Shown one piece after another: positions 1 through 9,327 of a stretch of DNA of 64,000 bases; within the stretch, counting starts at the first letter, position 1; every line of letters begins with the position of its first letter. Where the stretch lies: the NCBI RefSeq assembly GCF_018324685.1, contig NZ_AP023354.1, forward strand, positions 6,096,426-6,160,425, given 5' to 3'. The notes beneath the pieces are model-generated. The model saw only the letters and a list, made by a program, of their open reading frames with translations, ran no database searches and was not told the DNA's origin. Both the position numbers and the translations under genes were made by a program. This DNA is from Actinocatenispora sera (lineage in GTDB: Bacteria; Actinomycetota; Actinomycetes; Mycobacteriales; Micromonosporaceae).

Positions 1-1
1 C

Positions 2-508
2 TGGTTCGTGGTGGCGGCGACCGGTGGCGGCCGGGTCGGCAAGCTGTGCGACGCGGTCGCCCGGTTCGAGCTCGCCGGGAACGGCGACCCGACCTGGGTC
101 AACTGGACCGGCGGCGACACGCTGCTGTCGGCGGCCATCACCGACGCCGCGGTCTATGTCGGCGGGCACCAGCGGTGGCTGGACAACCCGAAGGGCAACA
201 ACAGCGCCGGCCCCGGCGCGGTGTCTCGGCCCGGCATCGGCGCGGTGGCCATCTCGGACGGGCGCGCGCTGGCCTGGAACCCCCGCAAGGACCGCGGGAT
301 CGGCGTGTTCTGCATCCTCGCCACCGACGCCGGGTTGTGGATCACCAGCGACACCACACACGTGCACGGCGAGTACCACGCCCGGATCGCGTTCTTCCCG
401 GCCCGAAGCGGCCGGGCCGCGACTCAGCCGGACCCGGCCGGGGCGACTTCGGCCGGGACGGATGCGGCGGGGCCGGACGTGACCCGGTCGCGCGTGGCGC
501 GCCGGTAG
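2..508 (+). CDS. Secreted repeat (beta-propeller-like) protein, C-terminal fragment
   Basis: The frame is already open at the window edge, so only about the last 168 residues are present and the real start lies upstream. The pattern GGDTLLSAAI, AVYVGGHQRW, DRGIGVF, LATDAGLWITSDT and ARIAFFP is that of the C-terminal propeller-like part of large secreted actinobacterial repeat proteins (PKD/Kelch-like). No catalytic motif is visible and the function is unknown. The last 40 or so residues after AFFP are low-complexity. Their coding sequence overlaps the 3' end of the convergent AraC-type gene by 85 bases, so the tail may be a read-on past the ancestral stop. Confidence 0.6.
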   Translation, partial: WFVVAATGGGRVGKLCDAVARFELAGNGDPTWVNWTGGDTLLSAAITDAAVYVGGHQRWLDNPKGNNSAGPGAVSRPGIGAVAISDGRALAWNPRKDRGIGVFCILATDAGLWITSDTTHVHGEYHARIAFFPARSGRAATQPDPAGATSAGTDAAGPDVTRSRVARR

Positions 509-1422
509 GCCCCGGGGGTGGTGCCGACGTGCGCGTGGAACCGCCGGCGCAGGTTGACGGCCGAGCGCAGGCCGACCCGGGCCGCCACCGCCTCGATCGG
601 CAGATCGGTACCGGTCAGCAGCGCGCGAGCGCGCGCCAGCCGCCGTGCCAGCAGCCAGGCGCCGGGGCTGGTGTCGAGCTCGTCGGCGAACCGGCGGGCC
701 AGCGTGCGGGCGGAGACGTGCATCTCGGCGGCCAGATCGTCGACCGACAGGTCGGTACCCAGCCGCGCCTCGGCCCAGGCCAGTACTTCGCCGAGGGTGG
801 CCGGGCCCTGCTCCCGAGGCCCCGCGGCGCGGCCCGGTGCCGGCTCGGGTTGCCCGGGCGGCAGCACCATGTCCCGGGCGAGCGCGGCGGCGTACCCGGC
901 GCCGTGGTCGTGACCGACGAGATGCAGGAGCATCTCCAGGCCTGCGCCCGCGCCGCCGCTGGTGGCCACGTCGCCGTGGTCGATGAAGCGGGCGTCCGGC
1001 ACGACCCGGATCTGCGGGTACCGGCGCTGCAACTGCTCGGCCCGGTCCGGATGGCTGGTGGCCGACCGGCCGTCCAGCAGGCCGGTGGCGGCCAGCACGA
1101 ACACCCCCGAACACATCGTGACCAGCCGGGCGCCGCGGGCGTGCGCGCGCCGCAGCGCGTCCAGTACCGTCGGCGACGGGGTGGTGGCCACCGGCAGCCA
1201 GCCGGGCACGAGCACGGTGTCCGCCGCCGCCAGCGCCGACACGCCATCCGGTACCGACATCGCGTAGCCGGCCGAGGTCTGCACCGGCCCGGGCCGCGGC
1301 GTGCACACGGTGAACTCGTAGCGCGCCGGCACGCCCCGGCGTGGCGTGCCGAACACCTCGACCGCGCAGCCCAGCTCGAACGTCGACTGCACCCCACGCA
1401 CCAGCGCCACCACACGATGCAT
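424..1422 (-). CDS. DJ-1/PfpI-AraC transcriptional regulator (FtrA-like)
   Basis: Predicted cytoplasmic regulator of 332 residues. Residues about 1-185 form a class I glutamine-amidotransferase/DJ-1-like sensor domain (VVALVRGVQSTFELGCAVEVF at the start; LVTMCSGVFVLAATGLLDG contains the nucleophile-elbow cysteine). Residues about 220-320 form an AraC DNA-binding domain with two helix-turn-helices (VDDLAAEMHVSARTLARRF; IEAVAARVGLRSAVNLRRRF). I chose the ATG at 1422, reading MHRVVALV, because the family begins there; an upstream in-frame ATG at 1464 adds 14 unlikely residues. It is divergent from the cupin gene at 1493 with 70 bases between the starts, so that gene is a natural target. Related regulators respond to small amides or aldehydes; the ligand here is unknown. 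Confidence 0.88.
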   Translation of the reverse strand: MHRVVALVRGVQSTFELGCAVEVFGTPRRGVPARYEFTVCTPRPGPVQTSAGYAMSVPDGVSALAAADTVLVPGWLPVATTPSPTVLDALRRAHARGARLVTMCSGVFVLAATGLLDGRSATSHPDRAEQLQRRYPQIRVVPDARFIDHGDVATSGGAGAGLEMLLHLVGHDHGAGYAAALARDMVLPPGQPEPAPGRAAGPREQGPATLGEVLAWAEARLGTDLSVDDLAAEMHVSARTLARRFADELDTSPGAWLLARRLARARALLTGTDLPIEAVAARVGLRSAVNLRRRFHAHVGTTPGAYRRATRDRVTSGPAASVPAEVAPAGSG

Positions 1423-1492
1423 GGCAGAAAAGTACCCCAGGGTGTCGGGCCGGGTGCTGTCCACGGAGCGTCACCGACGGCACCGTGGAGCC

Positions 1493-1861
1493 ATGCCGTC
1501 GGAGAATGCACCGCTCGAGAACAGTCCGCACCCCGAGATCCTGGCCCAGCCGGGCTACACCGCCGTGCACGCCGACCGGACCGCGGACCGCGAGCTGTTC
1601 CCCGGTATCCGGCTGCGCACCCTGTGGACCGGGCCGACCGGCGCGCAGGCGCACCTGCTGGAGATGGCGCCCGGTACCTCGTGGCCGCACCGCGACGTGC
1701 ACGAACCCGGCCCGGAGGAGGTGTACGTGGTCGCCGGCACCTTCCACGACGGCGCCACCGACCACCCGGCCGGTACCTTCCTGCACGCGCCGGCGGGAAG
1801 CTGGCACGTGCCCGCCACCACCACCGGCTGCACGCTGTTCCTGTTCTATCCGGAAGGCTGA
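1493..1861 (+). CDS. Cupin-domain protein (ChrR-like)
   Basis: Small protein of 122 residues with one cupin beta-barrel. The pattern PHRDVHEPGPEEVYVVAG matches cupin motif 1 (H, E) and PAGTFLHAPAGSWHVP matches motif 2 with its histidine, so a bound metal is likely. Members include ChrR-like sensor domains and small dioxygenases or isomerases, and the reaction cannot be told from sequence. The start is the ATG preceded by GTGGAG four bases upstream. It is divergent from the DJ-1/AraC regulator. A 21-bp tandem duplication spans its stop codon. Confidence 0.82.
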   Translation: MPSENAPLENSPHPEILAQPGYTAVHADRTADRELFPGIRLRTLWTGPTGAQAHLLEMAPGTSWPHRDVHEPGPEEVYVVAGTFHDGATDHPAGTFLHAPAGSWHVPATTTGCTLFLFYPEG

Positions 1862-1887
1862 CGCTGCTATCCGGAAGGCTGACGCGC
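1846..1887. repeat. 21-bp tandem duplication over the cupin stop codon
   Basis: Two adjacent copies at 1846-1866 and 1867-1887 match at 19 of 21 positions. The first 18 bases (ctatccggaaggctgacg) are identical. The first copy holds the stop codon of the cupin gene and the second is untranslated. This looks like a recent slippage duplication. Confidence 0.85.
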
Positions 1888-1948
1888 GCCGACCGCCTGG
1901 GCTTCCATCCGGATGGCCGACCCGCGCCGCGCGACCGGGGCTCGCGGC

Positions 1949-3169
1949 TCAGAACGCCGGGAACGCACCGCCGGAGGGGTGGAACGGGTCCCGATCGGCC
2001 CGGAACGCCCGCGAGGCGGCGGCCACGGCGCCGGGGCGCAGCTCCTCGACCAGGCCCGCGGCGGCCAGCTCCGCCAGGGTCGTGCCACCGAGGTACGCGG
2101 CGCCCAGTTCGGTCGCCGACAGCCGCACCTCGGCACGGTTCCGGGTGGGTTGCCAGTCGACCCGGTCTCCGTCGGCGCACAGCCGGTAGCGGCCGGCGTT
2201 CCAGCCACAGAACTCGTCCTCGACCTGGAAGACCACCTCGACCGGGCCCGCGTAGCGGCGCGCGGTCAGCGCCCGGCCGACGTCGACCAGCCGTACCCAC
2301 AGGTTGTCGACCACGGTCCGGCGCACCGACCGCGGGTCGCGCAGCAGGTGCGGCAGCACCTCGTCGGTCGCCCCCTCGTAGCAGACGTGGTCGTGCCCGT
2401 CGAGCTCGATCAGGTACCGCCACAGCGCCGCGTACGAGCCGCGGGTGGTCGCGGCGAGCTCAACCACCCGCACGGTGGCACCGGCGGAGCGGTAGAACAC
2501 GTAGCCGCGCACCGCGCCCGCGGCGTCGGTGTGCACCGCGAAGCGCAGCGCGGTGCCGCCGCCGCGCACGTGCTCGGCGTCGTACAGCCGGGCGGTCCAG
2601 TACTTGTCGGTACGGTCGACCCAGCCGGCGGTGTCCCGGCGCGCCGTGTCGTACACCTTCTCCAGCAGCGGGCGGGCCGCCTCGGCGTCCAGCAGCCGGA
2701 TGCTGCCGTCGCCGGCCTCGACGTCCGGCCGCAGCGCCATGAACCGGGTGTCGCCCTCCAGCAGCGCCAGGTGGCTCGCGATGCCGTACCCGAACCGGCC
2801 GTAGATGGTGGCCTCGGCCGCGTTGAGTGCGGCGACCGGCTCGCCGCCGGACTCGTACAGCTGGGTGAACTGGCGACGCATCATCGCGGTCAGCAGGCCA
2901 CGCCGGCGGTGCGTGGGCAGCACCGCGACCAGCGTCACGCCGGCCACCGGGACGTACCCGTCGGGTACCGTGAGCAAGCGCCCGTAGATGGACATTCCGC
3001 CGATCAGTTGGCCGCCGTCGAAGGCGGCGGTGGTGCGTTCCGGCTCGATCGAGGTCTGCGCGCTGCGCAGCGCGCCGTCGCGCCAGTCCTGCCCGTAGGT
3101 GGTGGTGATCATGCGCGCCCACGTCTCGAACTCGTGGGCGTCGATGCTGCGCAGGGGGTAGCTCGTCAT
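1949..3169 (-). CDS. Eis-like GNAT N-acetyltransferase
   Basis: Predicted acetyl-CoA-dependent acetyltransferase of 406 residues, close to the length of the Eis family (enhanced intracellular survival). The N-terminal GNAT domain has the acetyl-CoA loop VAGVTLVAVLPTHRRRGLLTAMM (the RRRG turn binds the cofactor). It is followed by a second GNAT fold (about 160-290) and a C-terminal sterol-carrier-like domain ending in AF, matching Eis, whose C-terminal carboxylate acts in catalysis. Known Eis enzymes acetylate amines such as aminoglycosides or lysine side chains; the substrate here is not predictable. I start at the ATG at 3169, reading MTSYPLRS, rather than the ATG 12 codons upstream. It diverges from the LAL regulator gene. 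Confidence 0.88.
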   Translation of the reverse strand: MTSYPLRSIDAHEFETWARMITTTYGQDWRDGALRSAQTSIEPERTTAAFDGGQLIGGMSIYGRLLTVPDGYVPVAGVTLVAVLPTHRRRGLLTAMMRRQFTQLYESGGEPVAALNAAEATIYGRFGYGIASHLALLEGDTRFMALRPDVEAGDGSIRLLDAEAARPLLEKVYDTARRDTAGWVDRTDKYWTARLYDAEHVRGGGTALRFAVHTDAAGAVRGYVFYRSAGATVRVVELAATTRGSYAALWRYLIELDGHDHVCYEGATDEVLPHLLRDPRSVRRTVVDNLWVRLVDVGRALTARRYAGPVEVVFQVEDEFCGWNAGRYRLCADGDRVDWQPTRNRAEVRLSATELGAAYLGGTTLAELAAAGLVEELRPGAVAAASRAFRADRDPFHPSGGAFPAF

Positions 3170-3314
3170 GCATCGAGCCTCGCCGCCTAAACACCCGCCC
3201 CGCATCGGGCGATCTCGGTATTTCGGAGGTCCCCGGCGGCACCTGGGCGACGCCTGTCCGCACCTCCGACCAACTCGCGCCGCCGCCCGGCGACCCGCCT
3301 CCTATGCTGGCGCG

Positions 3315-6080
3315 GTGGTGGCGCAGCAGGTGGTCAGCCCGGTTCTCGTCGGTCGCGACGAGGCACTGGCGGCGCTGCTGGCGACCCTGGAGACGGCGGT
3401 CACCCGCGGTCCGGCGGTGGTGCTGCTCGCCGGCGAGGCGGGCATCGGCAAGTCACGGCTGCTGGCCGAGTTCACCGGTTCGGTGCACACCCGGGTACGG
3501 GCGGTGAGCGGTGCCTGCGCGGAGCTGGGCGGCGACGGCCTCGCGTACGCGCCGTTCGTGGCGGTGGTGCGGCGGCTGATCAGCGACGGGCGGGCCGGTC
3601 GGCGGCACGAGCTCGCCGAGTGGTTCCCGCAACTCGGTACCGCGGCGCCGGGCCCCGGCGGCAAGCACCGGCTGCACGAGGCGGTGCTGGCGCTGGTCGA
3701 GACCGTCGCCGCCGACCAGCCGCTGCTGCTGGCGATCGAGGACCTGCACTGGGCCGACGCCGCCAGCCGCGAACTGTTCGGCTTCCTGGCCCGCAACCTG
3801 GTCCAACCGGGCGTCCTGCTCGCGGCGACCTACCGCCCGGCCGACCCCGGCACGGCGCGACTCGCTCCGCTGCTCTCCGAGCTGGCCCGTGGCCGGCACA
3901 CCACGACGCTGCGGCTGGGCCCGCTCACCGAGGCCCAGGTCGGCCGCCAGCTCGCCGCGATCCTCGGCGCCGCCCCGGATCCGGCCGCGGCGCGGCGGAT
4001 CCACGAGCGCAGCGACGGCAACCCGCTGTTCGTCGAGGCGCTTGCCCGGGCCGGTGACCGGACCCCGGACAGCCTGCGCGAGCTGCTGCTGTACGGTCCG
4101 CGCTCGCTGCCCGCGCCGGCCCGGCGGCTGCTGGGTACCGCGTCGGCGGCCGGCGGCCGGCTCGAGCACCGGCTGCTGGCCCGGGTGGCCGAGCTGGGCC
4201 CGGACGACGACCTCGACACGCTGCTGCGCGACCTCGTCGACCGCAGCCTGCTCGTGGTCGCCGGCGACGGGTACGACTTCCGGCACGCGCTGATCCGGCA
4301 GGCGGTGTACGAGGACCTGCTGCCCGGCGAGCGCGCCCGGGTGCACGCCCGGTACGCGGAAGCCCTGCGGGACACGGCATCGCTGGCCGAACTGGCCACG
4401 CACGCGTACGCCGCCGGCGATGCGGGCACGACGTTGACCGCCGCCTACCGGGGCGCGGTCCGCGCGTACCGCTCCTACGCGTACGCCGAGCAGCAGCACC
4501 TGCTCGACCGGGTCCTTCGGGTGTGGGACCGGGTCGACGAGCCGGCCACCCGGCTGGGCGTGGACCGGGTGGACGTGCTCACCGCGGCGGCCGAGGCGGC
4601 CATGCTCACCGGCGACTACCCGCAGGGCATCGACCGGGCCACCGAGGGCCTCGCCGCCGTGGACGAACGGGCCGAGCCCGGCCGGGCCGCGCTGCTGCTG
4701 GAGTACCGCGGCCGGCTGTCGATCCGGCTCGACGGCACCGGGATCGAGGATCTCGAACACGCGCTCGCGCTGCTACCCGACGACCCGGACAGCGTGCAGC
4801 GCGGCCGGATCCTCGGGATGATGGCGATGGGCCGGCCGCTGCGCACCGAGTCCTCGCGCGCCGAGTTCTCCGCCGCGCTGCGGGCCGGGCGCCGCACCGG
4901 CGACCCGACGGTGACCGTGCGCGGGCTGCTCGGTGTCGGCGCGATGACCGGCGAGCCGGCTCTGCTGGCCGAGGCGGCAACGCTGGCCGATGGGCTGGAC
5001 AGCCCCGATCTGGCCCTGACCGTACCGATGTACCAGGCGGCACTGCACACCCGGCTCGGCGATCAGCAGCGTGCCGTCGCGGTGGCCCGGGACGGCATCC
5101 GCCGCGCCCGGCGGTTCGGCCTGGCCCGCAGCCGCGGCGCCGAACTCGCCCGGTACGCGGCGCGCGGGCTGATGCTGGCCGGCCGGTGGGCCGAGGCGGA
5201 CACGGTACTGGCCGAGGCGCTCCGGGAGGATCCGCCCCGCGCGACGCGGCTCGCGCTGCGCATCCTGGCCGGCCGGCTGGCGCTGCTGCGCGGCGAGGTC
5301 GCCGCCGCGGACGAGGCGGCGGCGCAGGTCGCCGACATCGACGGGCACGATCTGCTCGGCCTGCTGACCCGCCATCAGTTGCTGTGCGAGGTCGGGGTGG
5401 CGCACGGCGAGCTGGACCGGGCCGACCGGTACCTCGATCGGGCGCTGGCCGATCCGGCGCTGACCGTCCACTACGGCAACGACTCCCGGCCGGTGCTGCT
5501 CGCCGGTGCGCTGGTGCTGCGGGCCCGGCTCGACCGCGGTGGCCGCGCCGCGGCCGGCGTGGCGGCCCGGCGGGACCGGATCGCCGCGCTCGACGCGGCG
5601 ATCGAGGTGGACGGGCCGTTCGATGCGGCGCAGCGGATCATGCTGGCCGCGCTGCTGGACGGGCGCGGTTTCGACCGGGCCGTCACGGCCTGGCGCGGCC
5701 TGGAGCAGCCGTATGAGCTGGCCGAGGCGCTGTACCGGCACGTCCGGGCCGACCGGCCGGCGGATTCCGCGGCCCACCTGCGGGAGGCGGCGCAACTGGC
5801 CGAGCGGCTGGGCGCGACACCGCTCGCGCAGCGGATCGGGCGCCTGGTGGATGCGGCGCCGGCCCGGCACGGCCTGACCGACCGCGAACGCGACGTGCTG
5901 GAGCTGCTCGCGGCGGGGCACAGCAACCGGCAGATCGCGCAACGCCTGCACATCTCGCCGAGTACCGCCGGCGTGCACGTCTCGCACATCCTGGCCAAGC
6001 TCGGCGCGGCCACCCGTACCGAGGCGGCGGCCATCGCCCACCGCGAGTCGCTGCTCGAGCCCACCGACGGCCCGGCCTGA
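3315..6080 (+). CDS. LAL-type LuxR family regulator with AAA ATPase domain
   Basis: Large regulator of about 921 residues in the STAND/LAL class. The N-terminal ATPase has Walker A (GEAGIGKS) and Walker B (LLAIEDLHWAD). A long helical TPR-like middle region follows, and the protein ends in a LuxR-type helix-turn-helix (LTDRERDVLELLAAGHSNRQ, then LHISPSTAGVHVSHILAKLG). Such proteins activate secondary-metabolism or sugar-utilisation genes after binding an inducer and ATP. The start is uncertain: GTG at 3315 or 3318 opens just before the conserved VGRDEAL, while an ATG at 3168 would overlap the divergent Eis-like gene. No good ribosome site is seen for either. The target genes are unknown; the sugar transporter operon lies downstream behind its own promoter. 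Confidence 0.88.
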   Translation: MVAQQVVSPVLVGRDEALAALLATLETAVTRGPAVVLLAGEAGIGKSRLLAEFTGSVHTRVRAVSGACAELGGDGLAYAPFVAVVRRLISDGRAGRRHELAEWFPQLGTAAPGPGGKHRLHEAVLALVETVAADQPLLLAIEDLHWADAASRELFGFLARNLVQPGVLLAATYRPADPGTARLAPLLSELARGRHTTTLRLGPLTEAQVGRQLAAILGAAPDPAAARRIHERSDGNPLFVEALARAGDRTPDSLRELLLYGPRSLPAPARRLLGTASAAGGRLEHRLLARVAELGPDDDLDTLLRDLVDRSLLVVAGDGYDFRHALIRQAVYEDLLPGERARVHARYAEALRDTASLAELATHAYAAGDAGTTLTAAYRGAVRAYRSYAYAEQQHLLDRVLRVWDRVDEPATRLGVDRVDVLTAAAEAAMLTGDYPQGIDRATEGLAAVDERAEPGRAALLLEYRGRLSIRLDGTGIEDLEHALALLPDDPDSVQRGRILGMMAMGRPLRTESSRAEFSAALRAGRRTGDPTVTVRGLLGVGAMTGEPALLAEAATLADGLDSPDLALTVPMYQAALHTRLGDQQRAVAVARDGIRRARRFGLARSRGAELARYAARGLMLAGRWAEADTVLAEALREDPPRATRLALRILAGRLALLRGEVAAADEAAAQVADIDGHDLLGLLTRHQLLCEVGVAHGELDRADRYLDRALADPALTVHYGNDSRPVLLAGALVLRARLDRGGRAAAGVAARRDRIAALDAAIEVDGPFDAAQRIMLAALLDGRGFDRAVTAWRGLEQPYELAEALYRHVRADRPADSAAHLREAAQLAERLGATPLAQRIGRLVDAAPARHGLTDRERDVLELLAAGHSNRQIAQRLHISPSTAGVHVSHILAKLGAATRTEAAAIAHRESLLEPTDGPA

Positions 6081-6159
6081 CCTGCCCGAGACCGGCGGCA
6101 TGCCCGGCACGGGCGCCGTCGCCGGCCGGACCGGCGCGTTTCCGCCGCGCCGGGAAGGG

Positions 6160-6188
6160 TTGACAACATTCGTGATACCGAACATAGT
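6160..6188 (+). promoter_or_regulatory. Promoter of the sugar ABC transporter operon
   Basis: TTGACA at 6160-6165 and CATAGT at 6183-6188 are separated by 17 bases, a good primary-sigma promoter. The inverted repeat at 6171-6199 covers the spacer and the -10, so a bound repressor would block polymerase. Confidence 0.65.
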
Positions 6189-6199
6189 TCGGTATCACG
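6171..6199. promoter_or_regulatory. Operator-like inverted repeat, probable IclR site
   Basis: Perfect 13-base arms (cgtgataccgaac and its complement) flank a 3-base centre ata. The left part belongs to an 18-base sequence (6167-6184) that recurs with two mismatches at 10239-10256 upstream of the catabolic genes. The IclR-family regulator encoded between the two operons is the obvious candidate to bind both. Confidence 0.7.
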
Positions 6200-6218
6200 T
6201 ACATCGTCGAGAGCCGGT

Positions 6219-7343
6219 GTGAGGCCGAAATTGACTGACGAGCGCGCCGCCACGGATCGTTCGCGGCGGGACATCCTCAAGTGGTTCGGCGCCGGTGGCG
6301 GCGCAGTGGCAGCAACGATGGCCCTGTCCGCCTGCAAGGGCGCACACAGCGACGACTCCGGTGGCACGGGCGCCACCGGAAACTTCCCCAAACCGGGGAA
6401 GCGGTGGAAGTTCGTGTTCATCAACCACGTCACCACGAACTCGTTCTTCGCACCGACCCAGAACGGCATCAAGGACGCCGCCGCACTGCTGGGACTGGAC
6501 TACCAGTGGACCGGCGCCGAGGACGGCAACGTGTCCACCATGGCCACCGCGCTGGAGACGGCGATCTCCGGTGGCGCGGACGGCATCGCGGTGGCGCTGA
6601 CCGACGACAGCGCGTTCAAGGACGGCTGCAAGAAGGCATTCGCCCAGGGCATCCCGGTGGTCGCCTACAACGCCACGGCCGCCGGCAACTACGCCCTCGC
6701 CTACATCGGACAGGACCTGTTCCTGTCCGGGTACAAGATGGGGCAACGGATCCTGTCGCAGGTGCACTCCGGCGAGATCATCGTCGGGATCTCGCAACCC
6801 GGCGGCAACAACGTGCAGCCGCGGCTGGACGGCATCAAGAAGGCCATCGCCGACGCCGGCGCGAACGTCACCGTGCACACCGTCAACACCGGCGCCGAGC
6901 AGGCCGCCGAGCTGTCGGCGATGGAGGCGGCGTACGCGGGGCGCAAGTCGGCCAAGGGCGTCTACGCGGTCGACGCCGGCAGCACCGCGGGCATCGCGCA
7001 GATGGTCAAGAAGCAGGGGCTGAAGGGCAAGTTCCACGCCGGCGGGTACGACACCCTCGACGACACGATCGAGGGCGTGCAGTCCGGCGCGCTGGACTTC
7101 ACCATCGACCAGTCGGCCTACCTGCAGGGCTTCCTGCCGATGCTCACGCTCTACCTGTACCGGATGTCCGGCACGCTGGTGCACCCGCCGGAGATGGACA
7201 CCGGCCTGACGTTCGTCACCGCCGAGAACGTCGCGCCGTACACCAAGGCCGCCTCGGTGTACGAGGGCTCGAAGGGCAAGCGGCAGCTGACCATGCCGAA
7301 GAGCCTGCCGTTGCCGACGCCGCTGACCGTCACCCAGTCGTGA
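6219..7343 (+). CDS. Sugar ABC transporter substrate-binding lipoprotein (RbsB family)
   Basis: Extracytoplasmic binding protein of 374 residues. The N-terminus carries a twin-arginine motif (SRRDILK) and a lipobox (LSAC), so it is probably a Tat-exported lipoprotein. The mature part has the periplasmic-binding-protein type I fold of ribose/xylose-type receptors (FVFINHVTTNSFF, ADGIAVALTDDSAF, GIPVVAYNATA, GKFHAGGYDTLDDTIEGVQ). GTG at 6219 is taken as the start; TTG at 6231 with GAGG six bases upstream is equally possible. First gene of a binding protein-permease-ATPase operon. A strong hairpin separates it from the permease gene, a common way of giving the binding protein more mRNA. The ligand is probably a sugar or sugar acid, judging from the catabolic genes nearby. 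Confidence 0.9.
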   Translation: MRPKLTDERAATDRSRRDILKWFGAGGGAVAATMALSACKGAHSDDSGGTGATGNFPKPGKRWKFVFINHVTTNSFFAPTQNGIKDAAALLGLDYQWTGAEDGNVSTMATALETAISGGADGIAVALTDDSAFKDGCKKAFAQGIPVVAYNATAAGNYALAYIGQDLFLSGYKMGQRILSQVHSGEIIVGISQPGGNNVQPRLDGIKKAIADAGANVTVHTVNTGAEQAAELSAMEAAYAGRKSAKGVYAVDAGSTAGIAQMVKKQGLKGKFHAGGYDTLDDTIEGVQSGALDFTIDQSAYLQGFLPMLTLYLYRMSGTLVHPPEMDTGLTFVTAENVAPYTKAASVYEGSKGKRQLTMPKSLPLPTPLTVTQS

Positions 7344-7348
7344 CCCCC

Positions 7349-7381
7349 GCTGCCTGCCGGCGCCACGCGCCGGCAGGCAGC
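7349..7381 (+). terminator. Intercistronic hairpin after the binding-protein gene
   Basis: Perfect 15-base arms (gctgcctgccggcgc and its complement) with a 3-base loop lie between the binding-protein stop and the permease start. There is no T-run, as is usual for actinobacterial hairpins. It may be a partial terminator or an mRNA stabiliser. Confidence 0.8.
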
Positions 7382-7413
7382 GCCGAACGCACCCCGTTCC
7401 GGAGACCGCCCAG

Positions 7414-8430
7414 ATGACAGAAACCCCCACGAAGTCCACTGTGGACTCATTCGGCCGCGCGGGCCGCGGCAGCGCCGGACGGCTGGTCGTCGACGGCCTG
7501 CTGCGCCGCCGGGAACTGAGCATCGCGCTCGTCACGATCGTACTCGCGCTCTACTTCGCTCTGACCACCAACGGCTTCGCGGACAGCTCGAACTACCACA
7601 TCATCGCGCAGTACTTCGCGCCGTGGGCGATCATCGCGGCCGGCGAGGTGATGCTGCTGATCTGCGGCGAGATCGACCTGTCCGCCGGCTACATGTTCAC
7701 CCTCTCGCCGTTCGTGCTGGCGGTGCTGCTCAACAACGGGGCACCGCTGATCGTGGCGCTGATCGGTGCGCTGATCGTCTGCGCCTGCGTCGGCATCGCC
7801 AACGGGCTGATCGTGACCGTGCTGAAGATGCCGTCGTTCATCACCACGCTGGGCATGTTCTTCCTGCTCTGGGGCGTGGCGCTGCTGCTGTCCGGCGGCT
7901 CGCCGGTGCACGCGCCCGAGGGTGGCGCGCTGGTCGCGGTGATCGGCGGCTGGCAGTGGTCGGAGCTGTGCTGGGCGATCGGCATCGTGATCGTGATGCA
8001 GGTGGTGCTGTCCGGCACCCGGTTCGGCGTGTACACGTTCGCCGTCGGCGGCAACCCGACGGCGGCGTCCGAGGCCGGCATCCGTACCCGCCGGATCAAG
8101 ACCGCGTGCTTCGCGCTGACCAGCGTGCTGGCCGGCTTCGCCGGCATCCTCGACGGGGTGCGCGTCGGTTCGTTCGACCCGACCAACGGCGGCGCCAACT
8201 ACATGTTCCTCGCGGTCGCCTCGGCCGTGATCGGCGGTACCGCGCTGCTCGGCGGCTCGGGCACCGTGGTCGGCGCGCTGATCGGCGCGATCGCGCTGGG
8301 CATCGTGCACGAGGGGTTCACCCTGGCCGGCATCAACGCCAACGCGTTCAACGCGGTACTGGGGATCGCGGTACTGGCCGCGATGATGCTCAACATCTAC
8401 CTCGGCCGGTTCAGCCGGGCCGGCACCTGA
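7414..8430 (+). CDS. Sugar ABC transporter permease (RbsC/XylH family)
   Basis: Integral membrane permease of 338 residues in the BPD_transp_2 family. Eight or more hydrophobic segments are visible. The signature of ribose/xylose permeases is present: EIDLSAGYMFTLSPFV near residue 90, SFITTLGMFFLLWGVAL, and a late GGTALLGGSGTVVGALIGA stretch. The usual EAA-type contact loop is replaced by VGGNPTAASEAGIRTRRIK, which faces the ATPase. The start is ATG with GGAGA upstream. The second gene of the operon lies 70 bases after the binding protein and 13 bases before the ATPase gene. Confidence 0.93.
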   Translation: MTETPTKSTVDSFGRAGRGSAGRLVVDGLLRRRELSIALVTIVLALYFALTTNGFADSSNYHIIAQYFAPWAIIAAGEVMLLICGEIDLSAGYMFTLSPFVLAVLLNNGAPLIVALIGALIVCACVGIANGLIVTVLKMPSFITTLGMFFLLWGVALLLSGGSPVHAPEGGALVAVIGGWQWSELCWAIGIVIVMQVVLSGTRFGVYTFAVGGNPTAASEAGIRTRRIKTACFALTSVLAGFAGILDGVRVGSFDPTNGGANYMFLAVASAVIGGTALLGGSGTVVGALIGAIALGIVHEGFTLAGINANAFNAVLGIAVLAAMMLNIYLGRFSRAGT

Positions 8431-8443
8431 GAGGGCGTACACG

Positions 8444-9205
<762 letters not shown>

Positions 9206-9327
9206 GCCCCGGATTGACCGTCACGAACCAGCCGCACCGCTCGCGCCGACGGCGGCCACGCCGGTCACACCCGTCGCGCCGGATCCACCCGTCGCGCCGG
9301 GCGTGCCGGCCGGACCGGTCGGGTCGG

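Noticed and set aside
46-2742. 898-residue plus-strand open frame
   Set aside because: It runs antisense or out of frame to four recognisable genes, is Arg/Pro/Gly-rich and has no domain. It is a product of high GC content.
6219-6233. Choice between GTG 6219 and TTG 6231 as start of the binding protein
   Set aside because: Both have a purine-rich site at good distance and leave the Tat motif intact. I kept the GTG, but the TTG is not excluded.
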